Source of the DNA: Marinomonas primoryensis
GTDB taxonomy: Bacteria; Pseudomonadota; Gammaproteobacteria; Pseudomonadales; Marinomonadaceae
Length of the DNA stretch: 64,000 bases
Assembly (NCBI RefSeq): GCF_013372285.1
Contig: NZ_CP054301.1
Coordinates: forward strand, 1,598,001-1,662,000
Direction of reading: 5' to 3'
Both the position numbers and the translations under genes were made by a program. A model generated the notes under the pieces. It worked only from the letters and a program-made list of their open reading frames with translations, did not search any database and was not told the origin of the DNA. Shown one piece after another: positions 8,711 to 17,914 of the stretch; the stretch's first letter is position 1, and each line of letters begins with the position of its first letter.

Positions 8711-8764
8711 TCACCACATTAAATCTTTGAATGACAGTAGAGCGTTGTCTTTAATGCTTGCCAT
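8711..8764 (-). CDS. 17-codon upstream open reading frame
   Basis: An ATG at 8764, preceded by AGAAGGG, opens a 17-residue frame (MASIKDNALLSFKDLMW) that stops 7 bases before the start of the PLP enzyme gene. It could be a leader peptide, or the stub of a lost gene. No similarity is recognised. It is reported because the ribosome site is better than that of the main gene. Confidence 0.35.
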   Translation of the reverse strand: MASIKDNALLSFKDLMW

Positions 8765-8797
8765 GATAATACCCTTCTAAAGGCTATGCTAGAAAAG

Positions 8798-8833
8798 ATA
8801 AAAAAAACGAACCCTCAAAGTTCGTTTTTTTTA
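8798..8833 (-). terminator. terminator downstream of gbcA
   Basis: Stem AAAAAAACGAAC / GTTCGTTTTTTT with a 7-base loop, reading leftward just after the gbcA stop. Confidence 0.85.
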
Positions 8834-8851
8834 TTGGGGTGGCGGATTGAT

Positions 8852-10126
8852 TTACTTGGCTTTTAAATTCTTTTGTACGGTATTCGAATACCAACTTAAA
8901 AAGTTGATAACACCAAACTCAAAGGTTTCTGAATACGGTCCTGGACGGTAGCCGATAGAGTTGATACCAAGCTGATTACGTTCACCGAGTACCTTGTCTT
9001 GTTCGTTGGTGGCATCCCATACTTTACGTAGGTTCTCCGGATCATAGTCGACACCTTCTACAGCGTCTTTATGCACGAACCATTTAGTGGTGACAATGCT
9101 TTCTTGAGCGGAAACAGGCAACACTCGAAAGACAATAAAGTGGTCCGATTGCATGTGGTTCCAAGAATTCGGTAAGTGCAAAATTCGCATTGAACCCAGT
9201 TCAGTATTTTTGATACGCCCAAGCATTTTCTTGCTGGCTTCTGCGCCATCAATGGTCATGACCTTGGTGCCTTTTTTCAGTGGCATGCGCACGATGCGAT
9301 TGCGCTGAACTGAACCAAAGCTGCGCAGTTTGTGTGGAATGCCTTCTGCATCCCATTTAGCCGATTGCGCTGCGTAATGATCGTGAAAGTCTTGTGGTGC
9401 GCGTGGGTCGTCCGTGTCGTCCCATTCCAATAATGTATTGAGTAGCTCTGGATGGCTGGCCGAACAGTGATAACATTCGCGGTTGTTTTCTAGCACCAAT
9501 TTCCAGTTAGCACGCTCGTGCATGGTAGATTCAATGGCTAGTTTGGTATTTTCAACATCATAAGGTTCCATATAGGCTTCTAGTGTTTCTAGAAACTCAT
9601 CGAACTCATCTTCTGGTGCCACTTTACCTAAACAAACAAAAATAAACCCACCAGCCGATTTGCAAAAAGCGGACCTCAAACCATGTTCTTTCAAGTTGAA
9701 ATCTTTGTTCATTTCTGTGCCAGCGAACAGCAGGTTACCTTTTAAATCGTATGTCCACTGGTGATAAGGACAAACTAGATTAGCGACTTTACCTCTGTGT
9801 TCGGTACAAATAACCGATCCACGATGAGAACAGGTGTTATGAAAGGCGTTGATGTTGCCTTCTGCATCCCGCACCACTAAAACAGGATTTTGCCCAATTT
9901 CTACCGTGAGGTAATCGCCTTTTTTTGGGATTTCGCTGGTCATGCCGACAAAGAGCCATTCTTTTTGAAAGACTTCTTCCATGTCGACTCTGAACATGTG
10001 TGGGTCGTTATAAAGTGCCGCATCAAGTGAATAGTTGCTAGAACGTTTTTCTAGCAAGTCAGTCATGGCGGTTTTCGCTTCACCTATTGAGGTGTGGCGT
10101 ACATTGAGTAGATCGTGTTGATTCAT
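8852..10126 (-). CDS. gbcA: glycine betaine demethylase, Rieske oxygenase subunit
   Basis: The oxygenase half of the enzyme that converts glycine betaine to dimethylglycine with loss of formaldehyde. Of 424 residues, the Rieske 2Fe-2S ligands are Cys99, His101, Cys119 and His122. The mononuclear iron region is in NRECYHCSASHPELL near residue 210. ATG 10126 is preferred to a TTG at 10147. The reductase gene gbcB is divergent and a GbdR-like regulator follows it, which strongly supports this assignment over other Rieske ring-hydroxylating proteins. An own terminator lies just downstream. Confidence 0.9.
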   Translation of the reverse strand: MNQHDLLNVRHTSIGEAKTAMTDLLEKRSSNYSLDAALYNDPHMFRVDMEEVFQKEWLFVGMTSEIPKKGDYLTVEIGQNPVLVVRDAEGNINAFHNTCSHRGSVICTEHRGKVANLVCPYHQWTYDLKGNLLFAGTEMNKDFNLKEHGLRSAFCKSAGGFIFVCLGKVAPEDEFDEFLETLEAYMEPYDVENTKLAIESTMHERANWKLVLENNRECYHCSASHPELLNTLLEWDDTDDPRAPQDFHDHYAAQSAKWDAEGIPHKLRSFGSVQRNRIVRMPLKKGTKVMTIDGAEASKKMLGRIKNTELGSMRILHLPNSWNHMQSDHFIVFRVLPVSAQESIVTTKWFVHKDAVEGVDYDPENLRKVWDATNEQDKVLGERNQLGINSIGYRPGPYSETFEFGVINFLSWYSNTVQKNLKAK

Positions 10127-10421
10127 CTTTCTGGGCCTTACTGACAAAAAGATTGATGGACTGGTCTTGCCGCGTTTTTATCGTACTGGCTTTGGTTATT
10201 TGAACCTTAGTAGTACGAGCTTATAGTCGCTTAAAAAGATAGGCAGATAATGACCATTCACGACACGCGGTGATACATAAATCGACTCGCAATCACTTGA
10301 GTTTTCTAGGTTTGACTGCCATGAGCAATAAATTGTCGCTCAGAGTTAACTTGCATTAATCAACTGGATCCAAAATGGCGCAAATACGGTGCAATAACTA
10401 CTTTAATTGAGAGACTTCAAT
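10127..10421. promoter_or_regulatory. divergent control region between gbcA and gbcB
   Basis: 295 bases without a gene. A GbdR-type activator is expected to act here in both directions. The only symmetry I see is a 7-bp inverted repeat TCGTACT / AGTACGA (10181-10187, 10212-10218). I could not place promoter hexamers with confidence. Confidence 0.5.
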
Positions 10422-11549
10422 ATGACTGATTCAACTTCAACTGGTGCCAACTCCGACTACTTTGCCCCCGTTAATACACAGACTTGGGTAAACGGTCGTC
10501 ATAATGTTCGTTGTGTGAAAGTGATTCATGAAACGTGGGATGTGAAAACTTTTTGTTTTATGGCGCAGCAACCAGTGATGTTCTTCTTTAAGCCGGGTCA
10601 GTTTGTCACTTTGGAGTTGGAGATTGAAGGCCAGCAGGTGATGCGCTCTTATACCATATCGAGTTCGCCCTCTGTGCCCTACAGTTTTTCTATAACGGTT
10701 AAGCGTGTACCGGGTGGGGAAGTGTCGAATTGGCTACATGACAACATGGCGATAGGTGCTGAGCTTGCTGTGTATGGGCCAGTAGGACAGTTTAATTGCA
10801 TCGATTTTCCTGCCGAGAGGGTGCTGTTTCTGTCTGGTGGTGTGGGTATTACACCCTTGATGTCGATGTCTCGTTGGTTATTTGATACGAATGCCGAAGT
10901 GGATATTACTTTCATACACAGTGCTCGTTCGCCTCGCGATGTGATTTATCCGCGTGAGTTGGATCACATGGCGGCCCGTTTGGATAACTTCGGGCTGTAT
11001 TTAATTGTCGAGCGAATGGAAAACGGTTTGCCTTGGCAGGGGTATCGAGGCTATCTGGATGAGTCTAAGCTAGAAATGATTTCTCCAGATTTTATGGAAA
11101 GAGAGATTTTCTGTTGTGGCCCCGCGCCTTACATGAAAGCGGTTAAAAACCTTCTCATGGCGAGAGGGTTTGATATGTCGCATTATCATGAAGAGTCCTT
11201 TGGTGAAACGCCTGCGGCTGTTGTAGAAGATGCGATGGAGCAAGCGGAAGTTGCGCAAGCGGAAGCTGATGCGGTTAATCAAGAAGATTTGCTTAGAATT
11301 GATTTTTTGAACAGTGGTAAAAGCATTCAAGTGTTGGCAGGGGAAACCTTGCATAATGCCGCCGCGAAGTTGGATTTAATGATTCCAAAAGCTTGCGGTA
11401 TGGGAATTTGTGGCACTTGTAAAGTGCTAGTAAAAGAAGGTCAAACACAGATGGATCATAACGGTGGGATTACCGAGGAAGACATTGAAGCTGGCTATGT
11501 TTTGTCGTGTTGTACCGTGCCTAAGTCTGATGTTGTGTTGGAATATTAA
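10422..11549 (+). CDS. gbcB: glycine betaine demethylase, ferredoxin-reductase subunit
   Basis: The electron-transfer partner of GbcA (375 residues). In order: an FAD-binding barrel with RSYTISSSPS, an NAD-binding domain (LSGGVGITPLMSM, FCCGPAPYMKAV), then a C-terminal plant-type 2Fe-2S ferredoxin domain with clustered cysteines in ACGMGICGTCKV and a last one in LSCCTV. The linker before the ferredoxin domain is rich in Ala and Glu. The ATG at 10422 fits better than a TTG at 10407. It is transcribed divergently from gbcA. Confidence 0.9.
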   Translation: MTDSTSTGANSDYFAPVNTQTWVNGRHNVRCVKVIHETWDVKTFCFMAQQPVMFFFKPGQFVTLELEIEGQQVMRSYTISSSPSVPYSFSITVKRVPGGEVSNWLHDNMAIGAELAVYGPVGQFNCIDFPAERVLFLSGGVGITPLMSMSRWLFDTNAEVDITFIHSARSPRDVIYPRELDHMAARLDNFGLYLIVERMENGLPWQGYRGYLDESKLEMISPDFMEREIFCCGPAPYMKAVKNLLMARGFDMSHYHEESFGETPAAVVEDAMEQAEVAQAEADAVNQEDLLRIDFLNSGKSIQVLAGETLHNAAAKLDLMIPKACGMGICGTCKVLVKEGQTQMDHNGGITEEDIEAGYVLSCCTVPKSDVVLEY

Positions 11550-11937
11550 GACTTTTATACGGCGACTATATTTGCCAATTTAATATGGAAAATAGACTCG
11601 AATTGCTTATTTATAACGTGTAAGTGCCGAATTCTTGTCTGTTTTTACTTCGTTCGTAATCTGGTGTGAAAGGACTTATTAGTTTTTTATTAAATAAGCG
11701 TTCAATAAAAGCGCAATCTTGGTCTATATTAGTGCATGGTATTATGTTTTTATGTGCTAGTTCCACCAAGTGTTATGAGGTTATATTTATTCTGAAACAT
11801 AACACTTCAGTTGTAGCGCCTGGATGAAGAATGTAATACCTATAGTTTTGAGTTTCCTTAAAAATAAAAAAGTGTTCGTTTAAACATGGTCTAAATTTTG
11901 CCTGTGATAATGAAAGCACACATATGAGGGCATTAAT
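11550..11937. promoter_or_regulatory. 388-base region before the GbdR-like gene with a 10-bp inverted repeat
   Basis: No gene is supported here. AAGTGTTATG (11768-11777) is mirrored exactly by CATAACACTT (11798-11807) with 20 bases between, a spacing that would suit a regulator bound on one face of DNA. The rest is AT-rich leader. Confidence 0.4.
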
Positions 11938-13050
11938 ATGGTAACTGCAAGTGGTTCTACCCTGGCTTTTGATGCTAAAAGCACCACAAAAGTAGGTTTT
12001 TTGTTGCTCGATCATTTTACGATGATCTCATTAGCCTCTTCGATTGAACCACTGCGTATGGCCAACCAGCTGTCTGCAGAAGAACTCTATAGTTGGAGTT
12101 TGATTTCTGAAAATGGCCAACCTGTAACAGCCAGTGATGGCTTGAGTTTAACACCAGACTTCTCTATGGAAGACAGTACAAGCTTTGACCTGATTGTTGT
12201 GGCGGGTGGTGTCGACATAACTCGTACGTTTAATGCGAAACAGGTCTCTTGGTTGATGAGACAATCCCGTAAAGGCGTGCGACTTGGAGGTATTTGTACC
12301 GGTGCTTATGTACTGGCCTACGCAGGTTTGTTAAATGGCTATCAATGCAGTGTGCATTGGGAATGCCTAACCGCCTTGCAAGAAACCTTTCCTAAAGTGA
12401 ACTGCAATAATAAGCTGTTTTCTATTGATAAAGACCGCCTTACCTCATCCGGCGGCAGTGCTCCGATGGACATGTTTTTAAACATGATGACCAAGCAGCA
12501 CGGTCCTAAATTATCCAATGCTATTTCCGACATGTTTATTTGTGATCGCATCCGTAATGAATCGGATCAGCAGCGTATGCCGATGCGTCAGTTCAATAGT
12601 ATTGGTATGTGCACGCCAAAACTGGTCGATGTGATCGAATTGATGGAAAATAACCTAGAAGAACCTATTGAGCTGGATGAATTGGCTACTTTTGTCGATG
12701 TGTCTCGCCGTCAAATTGAGCGCATGTTTCATCGTCATTTGGATTGTTCACCTTCACGTTATTATTTACGCTTGAGACTGGAAAGGGCGCGTAAGTTACT
12801 CAAGCAGTCAAATATGTCTATTGTCGAAATCTCAATGGCGTGTGGGTTTATTTCTACGCCGCACTTTAGTCGCTGTTATCGCAAGCACATTGGCGTTTCG
12901 CCTCGTGACGAACGAAAAACCGCTTGGAAAGCAGAAGTGGCTGACGCGCCTTCAATCGAAATGGGCGCGATTCTATACATACCTCATGCCCAAGATGCAT
13001 TGAGCCATTCTCACACTGAACCGAGTTATGGTTCTGTTGCTGTGTTATAG
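11938..13050 (+). CDS. gbdR: GbdR-like GlxA/AraC-family activator of betaine catabolism
   Basis: 370 residues: an N-terminal DJ-1/PfpI-like domain (KVGFLLLDHFTMISLASSIEPLRMAN, GGICTGAYVLA elbow) and a C-terminal AraC domain with two HTH motifs (LATFVDVSRRQIERMFHRHL, ISMACGFISTPHFSRCYRKH). Such regulators in Pseudomonas sense glycine betaine or dimethylglycine and activate gbcAB (family knowledge). The gene name rests on the adjacent gbcB and gbcA plus resemblance. A paralogous regulator of carnitine catabolism (CdhR-like) is the main alternative. A terminator follows. Confidence 0.78.
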   Translation: MVTASGSTLAFDAKSTTKVGFLLLDHFTMISLASSIEPLRMANQLSAEELYSWSLISENGQPVTASDGLSLTPDFSMEDSTSFDLIVVAGGVDITRTFNAKQVSWLMRQSRKGVRLGGICTGAYVLAYAGLLNGYQCSVHWECLTALQETFPKVNCNNKLFSIDKDRLTSSGGSAPMDMFLNMMTKQHGPKLSNAISDMFICDRIRNESDQQRMPMRQFNSIGMCTPKLVDVIELMENNLEEPIELDELATFVDVSRRQIERMFHRHLDCSPSRYYLRLRLERARKLLKQSNMSIVEISMACGFISTPHFSRCYRKHIGVSPRDERKTAWKAEVADAPSIEMGAILYIPHAQDALSHSHTEPSYGSVAVL

Positions 13051-13106
13051 GGTTATGTAAAAGTGATTGCCTAATAAGTAATGCTTAGAGGTAATGTTTA
13101 AACAGT

Positions 13107-13138
13107 AAAAAAGGGCTTTTTTAAAGGCCCTTTTTTTA
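13107..13138. terminator. terminator between gbdR and the GT39 gene
   Basis: Stem AAAAAAGGGC / GCCCTTTTTTT serving the two convergent genes. Confidence 0.82.
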
Positions 13139-13167
13139 TGCAACGTATCGCTTGTTTTGTATGGTGT

Positions 13168-14595
13168 TTAGTTACTTTGACAAAACAACAGTGTTTCTTT
13201 TTTTGCTTCGCCTCTCTCATTGCATGTCCAGCCAGCGTAATCCGTATGATCGGTTTTGGCTTGCACAATGAAGAAGTCTTGGTGTTGCAATGGTAACCAA
13301 GATTTCAGGTCGGTGGAGCGTTGTTTGGCCTTTCCTTTTGAATAGTATTGCGCAGAGAACGGGCGTTTATGTAGATAAAATAAATCGCTTTGAGTGGCCT
13401 CAGCTTGCTGTTTCCAAATGCTCATCATTGCGTCTTCTGAGCGTTTTGTTACCAAATCGAATTGAAATATGCTTATTAAAATAATCAGTAATAAAGGCGT
13501 TACGAAGCCGATTTTGTATAACCACGTTGGTAATGGTCTTTGGTTGTGCAGGTGAGCCAACAATAGCGCCGTTGCAGGCAATGCTGGCATCACGTAGCTT
13601 GCTAGAATGTTACCAGAGAAACTGAACAGCAACATAGGCGCCAGCATCCATAATAGGAGGAAACTACCAAAACCATCTGCGCTTTCTTCTGTGTCTTTGT
13701 CATCTTTTATAGAGCGAATCCATTGCCATATCAGCAGAGGACTCCAAGGAAGCATGGAAATAAACGCGTATACCCAAATTGTTCCGCGCGCTCTTTCATG
13801 AGCGCTGCCATATAAGTCACCTTGCCAACCGCTAACGATGAAGCGTTTGATGTGCTCACCAATGATAAAGTAATCTAAAAATCCTGGTGTTTTGTATTCT
13901 GCAATGGCATACCAAGGCATGGCAATCGCGAGAAAAATCAAGGTGCCATAAACCCAAGGAAGCGTGTGCCATAGTTTTTTCCAACGTCCATTTGGAAGTA
14001 TCCAAACTGTTAAGCTAATACCAATCAAAACGATCGCCAGTGGGCCTTTTGACATCATACCTAACGCTAATCCGATGAAGAACAAATAACCCCACAGCTT
14101 GCCTTTGTTGTTCCACGCTTGCCAAAAACTGATCATGCTTAACGCGATGGAAAAGGTCAAAGCGGTGTCTGTCATTACGGCGCCGCTCAATATAATGAAA
14201 GAGACGGTAGACGCTAAAATACTGGCTGAAAACAATCCCATTGCGGAGGATTGGAAATGATCTTTTGCCAGTTTGTAAACCAACCAAACCACACCTACAC
14301 CAACGAGGAGGTGCGGTACGCGTGCGGCAAATTCATTCACGCCAAAGAGGCTGAATCCTAAGCTGCTTAGCCAGGTGAAAATAGGCGGCTTTCCCCAAAA
14401 CGGCACGTTATAGTCAAACATGGGAGTGATCCAGTTACCTGTCTCAAACATGATTCGAGCCATTTCGCCGTATCTCGCTTCGGTGGTGTCCATCAGTGGG
14501 TACAGTGACAAAGAAATAAAGCGCAACGCTAAGCAGCTGACGAGTAAAATCAGTAATGTCTTAACGGAAGGCAGCGTAAGGGAGGTTTTATTCAT
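13168..14595 (-). CDS. GT39 membrane glycosyltransferase (ArnT/PMT type)
   Basis: 475 residues with about eleven hydrophobic segments. The first periplasmic loop holds the acidic catalytic region MDTTEARYGEMARIMF (about 36-51), as in ArnT and protein O-mannosyltransferases that use polyprenyl-phosphate sugars. The next loop has NVPFWGKPPIFTWL, also typical. It probably transfers a sugar to lipid A or another envelope glycan on the outer face of the inner membrane. Its start overlaps the GT2 stop by one base (TAATG). The divergent two-component system may control the pair. Confidence 0.85.
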   Translation of the reverse strand: MNKTSLTLPSVKTLLILLVSCLALRFISLSLYPLMDTTEARYGEMARIMFETGNWITPMFDYNVPFWGKPPIFTWLSSLGFSLFGVNEFAARVPHLLVGVGVVWLVYKLAKDHFQSSAMGLFSASILASTVSFIILSGAVMTDTALTFSIALSMISFWQAWNNKGKLWGYLFFIGLALGMMSKGPLAIVLIGISLTVWILPNGRWKKLWHTLPWVYGTLIFLAIAMPWYAIAEYKTPGFLDYFIIGEHIKRFIVSGWQGDLYGSAHERARGTIWVYAFISMLPWSPLLIWQWIRSIKDDKDTEESADGFGSFLLLWMLAPMLLFSFSGNILASYVMPALPATALLLAHLHNQRPLPTWLYKIGFVTPLLLIILISIFQFDLVTKRSEDAMMSIWKQQAEATQSDLFYLHKRPFSAQYYSKGKAKQRSTDLKSWLPLQHQDFFIVQAKTDHTDYAGWTCNERGEAKKETLLFCQSN

Positions 14596-15605
14596 TATTC
14601 AGGGCCCGAGTATTGAAAAGTGGGTTTTGTCATGGCGTCTTCCATTAACACGTATAACGGCCTTTGTTTTGATTCGATGAACAAACGACCAACGTATTCG
14701 CCAAGTACACCAATGGATAAAAGCTGTATTCCGCCTAAAAATAAGACGATTAAAATCGTGGAAGGGTAACCGGCGACTGGGTCACCCCAAACAAGGGTTT
14801 TAGTGAGAATGACGACGGCCATGGCGAAGGCAATGAAGGACGTCATTACGCCAGCCATTGTTGCCCAACGCAAAGGCTTGGTGCTAAATGACGTAATGCC
14901 TTCTAATGCCAAGTGTATGAGCTTCGGGTAATTCCATTTGGTGTTGCCTGCCAGTCGAGCATCTCGGTCGAATGAAAGAATGGTTCGAGTAAACCCCGGC
15001 CACGCTAACAGTCCTTTCATAAAGCGAGTTCGTTCTGGCAGTGTGTTGATCACGTTAACCACTTTTTGATCCATTAAACGAAAGTCGCCGACATTCTCGG
15101 TAATCGGGTGGTCGCTCATTTGCGACATAAAACGATAAAAACAATGTGCTGTGGTGCGTTTTAACCAGCTTTCCCCATGACGCTCGCGGCGTTGCATTTC
15201 AACGACTTGAGCGCCATTTCGCCATGCTTTTACCATCTCAGGAATGTATTCTGGTGGATCTTGTAAGTCCGCATCGAGCAAAATAACGCAGCGACCTGAT
15301 GCGGCTTTCATGCCCGCGCTCATGGCGGCTTCTTTGCCGAAATTACGGCTTAGGCGTAAACAACGGACTTGATGCAATGGGTGTTGGAACTGACTGACTA
15401 ATGTCCAACTGTCGTCTTGACTGCCATCATCGATATAGAGAATTTCGCAGTGTTGATGAAGTTTATTTAGCGCTTCGCACACTCTTTGGTGGCACACTGC
15501 AAGTACATCCGCTTCATTTAGAAAAGGGATAATGACAGTCACTAAAGCCTGCTTTTTTGCTTCTGCTTTTGGTTGCGCATAGTGTCTGTATGGAATGGCG
15601 CTCAT
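14595..15605 (-). CDS. GT2 polyprenyl-phosphate glycosyltransferase (DPM1/GtrB/ArnC-like)
   Basis: 336 residues. The N-terminal GT-A domain (VTVIIPFLNEADVL, YIDDGSQDDSW, LLDADLQDPPEYI) loads a nucleotide sugar onto undecaprenyl phosphate. Two C-terminal membrane segments follow (about 240-265 and 275-300), as in GtrB. It is translationally coupled to the GT39 gene. With the GtrA protein 3 kb away it forms the usual make, flip and transfer triad for a lipid-linked sugar. The sugar cannot be read from sequence. Confidence 0.88.
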   Translation of the reverse strand: MSAIPYRHYAQPKAEAKKQALVTVIIPFLNEADVLAVCHQRVCEALNKLHQHCEILYIDDGSQDDSWTLVSQFQHPLHQVRCLRLSRNFGKEAAMSAGMKAASGRCVILLDADLQDPPEYIPEMVKAWRNGAQVVEMQRRERHGESWLKRTTAHCFYRFMSQMSDHPITENVGDFRLMDQKVVNVINTLPERTRFMKGLLAWPGFTRTILSFDRDARLAGNTKWNYPKLIHLALEGITSFSTKPLRWATMAGVMTSFIAFAMAVVILTKTLVWGDPVAGYPSTILIVLFLGGIQLLSIGVLGEYVGRLFIESKQRPLYVLMEDAMTKPTFQYSGPE

Positions 15606-15759
15606 TGGGCTCTCCTAACAAGGATAAAGTTGATGGATGCATAATAAAGAGAGGGGAGTCGCAAAAAGGTGATTCACTTTTTTTTCATGTATTTATGTGA
15701 CAATGTGTCCTATTAGAGTCACTTTTAACTTTCTGTTTTTTTTAACGGTAGAAACGACT

Positions 15760-16440
15760 ATGAAATTACTCTTGGTAGAAGACCATAAAGACATCGCCGG
15801 GGTGATCTTTGATTATTTTGAAATCAAAGGGTATGTCTTGGATTACGCAAACAATGGTTTACAAGGCTATGAATTGGCGAAGTCGGAGCATTATGACGCC
15901 ATTATTTTAGACGTGATGCTGCCTAAAATGGACGGTTTGACGGTGTGTAAATCGTTGCGTGATGATGGTATTGATACGCCGATTTTAATGCTTACAGCAA
16001 GGGATACTAAAGATGATATTTTGTCGGGTTTTGCTCATTTGGCTGACGATTATTTAGTTAAACCTTTTGATTTGGAAATTCTAGATTCGCGCCTGCAGGC
16101 TTTGGTCAGGCGACGAAAAGGCGGTGTAGCGAATCGCACCATGACATTTGGTAATCTTGTGTTGGATATGAGTACGCGCGTCTTACAGCGTGAAGGTGGC
16201 CGATACTCGCTGAACCCATCGCAATATACGATTCTAAGATGTTTGATGCAAAAAGCGCCTGACGTGGTGTCAAAAGATGAAATTTGCGATGCCTTGTGGG
16301 GAGATGAAGAGCCAGACAGTAAAGTATTAAGAAGTCATATTTATCAATTGCGAAGCTTAATTGATCGACCTTTTGAGCACGCGTACTTGAAGACGGTATC
16401 CAAGGTCGGCTACCGTCTCATTGCTGAAGGTGAAGAATGA
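15760..16440 (+). CDS. OmpR-family response regulator
   Basis: 226 residues. Receiver domain with Asp51 as phospho-acceptor (IILDVMLPKMDG) and the switch lysine in DDYLVKPFD; C-terminal winged helix ending SKVGYRL. ATG 15760 is chosen because the longer reading starting at 15697 adds an implausible hydrophobic stretch. The stop overlaps the kinase start by 4 bases (ATGA). It is divergent from the GT2/GT39 operon, which suggests an envelope-stress or polymyxin-type response. Confidence 0.9.
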   Translation: MKLLLVEDHKDIAGVIFDYFEIKGYVLDYANNGLQGYELAKSEHYDAIILDVMLPKMDGLTVCKSLRDDGIDTPILMLTARDTKDDILSGFAHLADDYLVKPFDLEILDSRLQALVRRRKGGVANRTMTFGNLVLDMSTRVLQREGGRYSLNPSQYTILRCLMQKAPDVVSKDEICDALWGDEEPDSKVLRSHIYQLRSLIDRPFEHAYLKTVSKVGYRLIAEGEE

Positions 16441-17693
16441 AACGGATTAAAACCGCAAAACAACTGACGTTTACCTATTTTTCGATTGTGGCGTTTGCCA
16501 TTATTGCTTTTCATTTTTCGATGTTTGAATCTCTGATTGAAGACATTGAAATGATCTACGCTGAAAATCGCATGTTAAAAGACAAAGACACGGCCATTCG
16601 TTTATTGGAAGGCTCTGATCTGACACATGTTTCAGTGCCGCCTTTTTCCGAGGCGTATGTAGGTAAAGAAAATCTGCCTTCTGGAATTATTATTGATTCC
16701 AACATGACAGACAATAAGCCTTTTGAGTTAGATGAAGGCTCCGATACGTACTTTGAAATGTTTGCTATGCGTTCAAAGTTCATACTGAATGGCGAACAAA
16801 AAGACCTGTACCTAATTCACTATGATGAAATTTACGAAACCAGTGAAGAGCAAATGTTCGAAACGCAAAGCACCCAACTTTTATTGTCCCTGTTGTTATT
16901 GGCGGTGAGTTTATGGGTAGTGATGCGAATATCAGATCGACTGACGAAACCGCTAGCTCGGTTATCAGCCAGCCTTGGAGAAAGGAGCCCAACCAACATA
17001 TCGGCGATTGAGTTACCAGATGGCGCCGCGACAAGAGAAATTCACCAATTAGTCGAGCGCCTTAATAGTTATCAAAATCAAATCAGCGCTTTGATAGAGC
17101 GAGAGCGGGCATTTAATCGTTACGCAAGTCATGAACTGCGTACGCCGCTTATGGTGATGAAGGGGGCGGTGACACTGCTTGGTAAGTCAGATTCGAAAGT
17201 GTTTTTAGAGCGTCAGCGTCTGCGGATGAATCAAGCGTGTCAGGAAATGGAAGATTACATCACCACCTTGTTGTCATTAACGCGTGATGAAGACTTATCG
17301 TTAACACCGAACCGTACTGTTGACGTGAGTGAGCTAGAGGGGATTTGTCAAACGCATTCAGGTTATCTTGCTGGGAAATCAGTGTCGGTGAATGTTATTT
17401 ATGATGGTCATATGATAACTAAGCTGCCTATTCCCACTTTACATATTTTGGTTGGCAATTTATTAAAAAATGCACTGTCTTGTACTGATGAGGGTAGCGT
17501 CAATATTGTGGTGTCTGATAACACTATCAGTGTGGTGGATACAGGTTGTGGTTTAAGTGGTAAGCCTGGCGGTGAAAGCTATGGGCTGGGGTTGATGATC
17601 GTTCGTGATATTTGCGAAAAATACCGCTGTGAATTTACTTTGTCAGACAATGATGGAGCAGGGTGCACTTCCAAAGTGGTGTTTCCTGTCTAA
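16437..17693 (+). CDS. sensor histidine kinase
   Basis: 418 residues: membrane segment at about 10-28, a periplasmic sensor domain of roughly 110 residues rich in acidic residues, a second segment at about 148-165, a HAMP-like linker, the phospho-accepting His in SHELRTPLMVMKG, then N box LLKNALSC, G1 VVDTGCGL and G2 SYGLGLMIV. It is the partner of the regulator just upstream. The acidic periplasmic domain would suit cation or cationic-peptide sensing; this is inference. Confidence 0.9.
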   Translation: MKRIKTAKQLTFTYFSIVAFAIIAFHFSMFESLIEDIEMIYAENRMLKDKDTAIRLLEGSDLTHVSVPPFSEAYVGKENLPSGIIIDSNMTDNKPFELDEGSDTYFEMFAMRSKFILNGEQKDLYLIHYDEIYETSEEQMFETQSTQLLLSLLLLAVSLWVVMRISDRLTKPLARLSASLGERSPTNISAIELPDGAATREIHQLVERLNSYQNQISALIERERAFNRYASHELRTPLMVMKGAVTLLGKSDSKVFLERQRLRMNQACQEMEDYITTLLSLTRDEDLSLTPNRTVDVSELEGICQTHSGYLAGKSVSVNVIYDGHMITKLPIPTLHILVGNLLKNALSCTDEGSVNIVVSDNTISVVDTGCGLSGKPGGESYGLGLMIVRDICEKYRCEFTLSDNDGAGCTSKVVFPV

Positions 17694-17771
17694 ATAAAGT
17701 TATGTTTCCTGTCTAAATAGAGCGCAATGCGCTCTAAAAGGTTATGCGAAGGCCGGTATTGTATTGGCCTT
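17680..17771 (+). repeat. 17-bp direct repeat at the kinase stop, then two hairpins
   Basis: The last 17 bases around the kinase stop (17680-17696) recur exactly at 17703-17719. A hairpin TAGAGCGC / GCGCTCTA (17718-17725, 17729-17736) follows, then AAGGCC / GGCCTT (17749-17754, 17766-17771). The second could act as terminator. The frame 17740-17832 would encode a membrane-like stretch (AGIVLALFIAFSIYFLI then KKSLEKWMS) but has no start codon, so it may be a gene remnant. Confidence 0.6.
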
Positions 17772-17914
17772 ATTTATCGCATTTTCCATCTATTTTCTTA
17801 TTAAAAAGTCATTAGAAAAGTGGATGAGTTAGATTCAATATCTGCATCAATTAAATTGGCTTGATGGTGCTATGATGTTTGTATTGCTAATGCCACTTTA
17901 TGTTGGAGATACGA

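Noticed and set aside
10181-10218. 7-bp inverted repeat as a GbdR operator
   Set aside because: Too short and too far apart to call; kept only as a note in the region entry.
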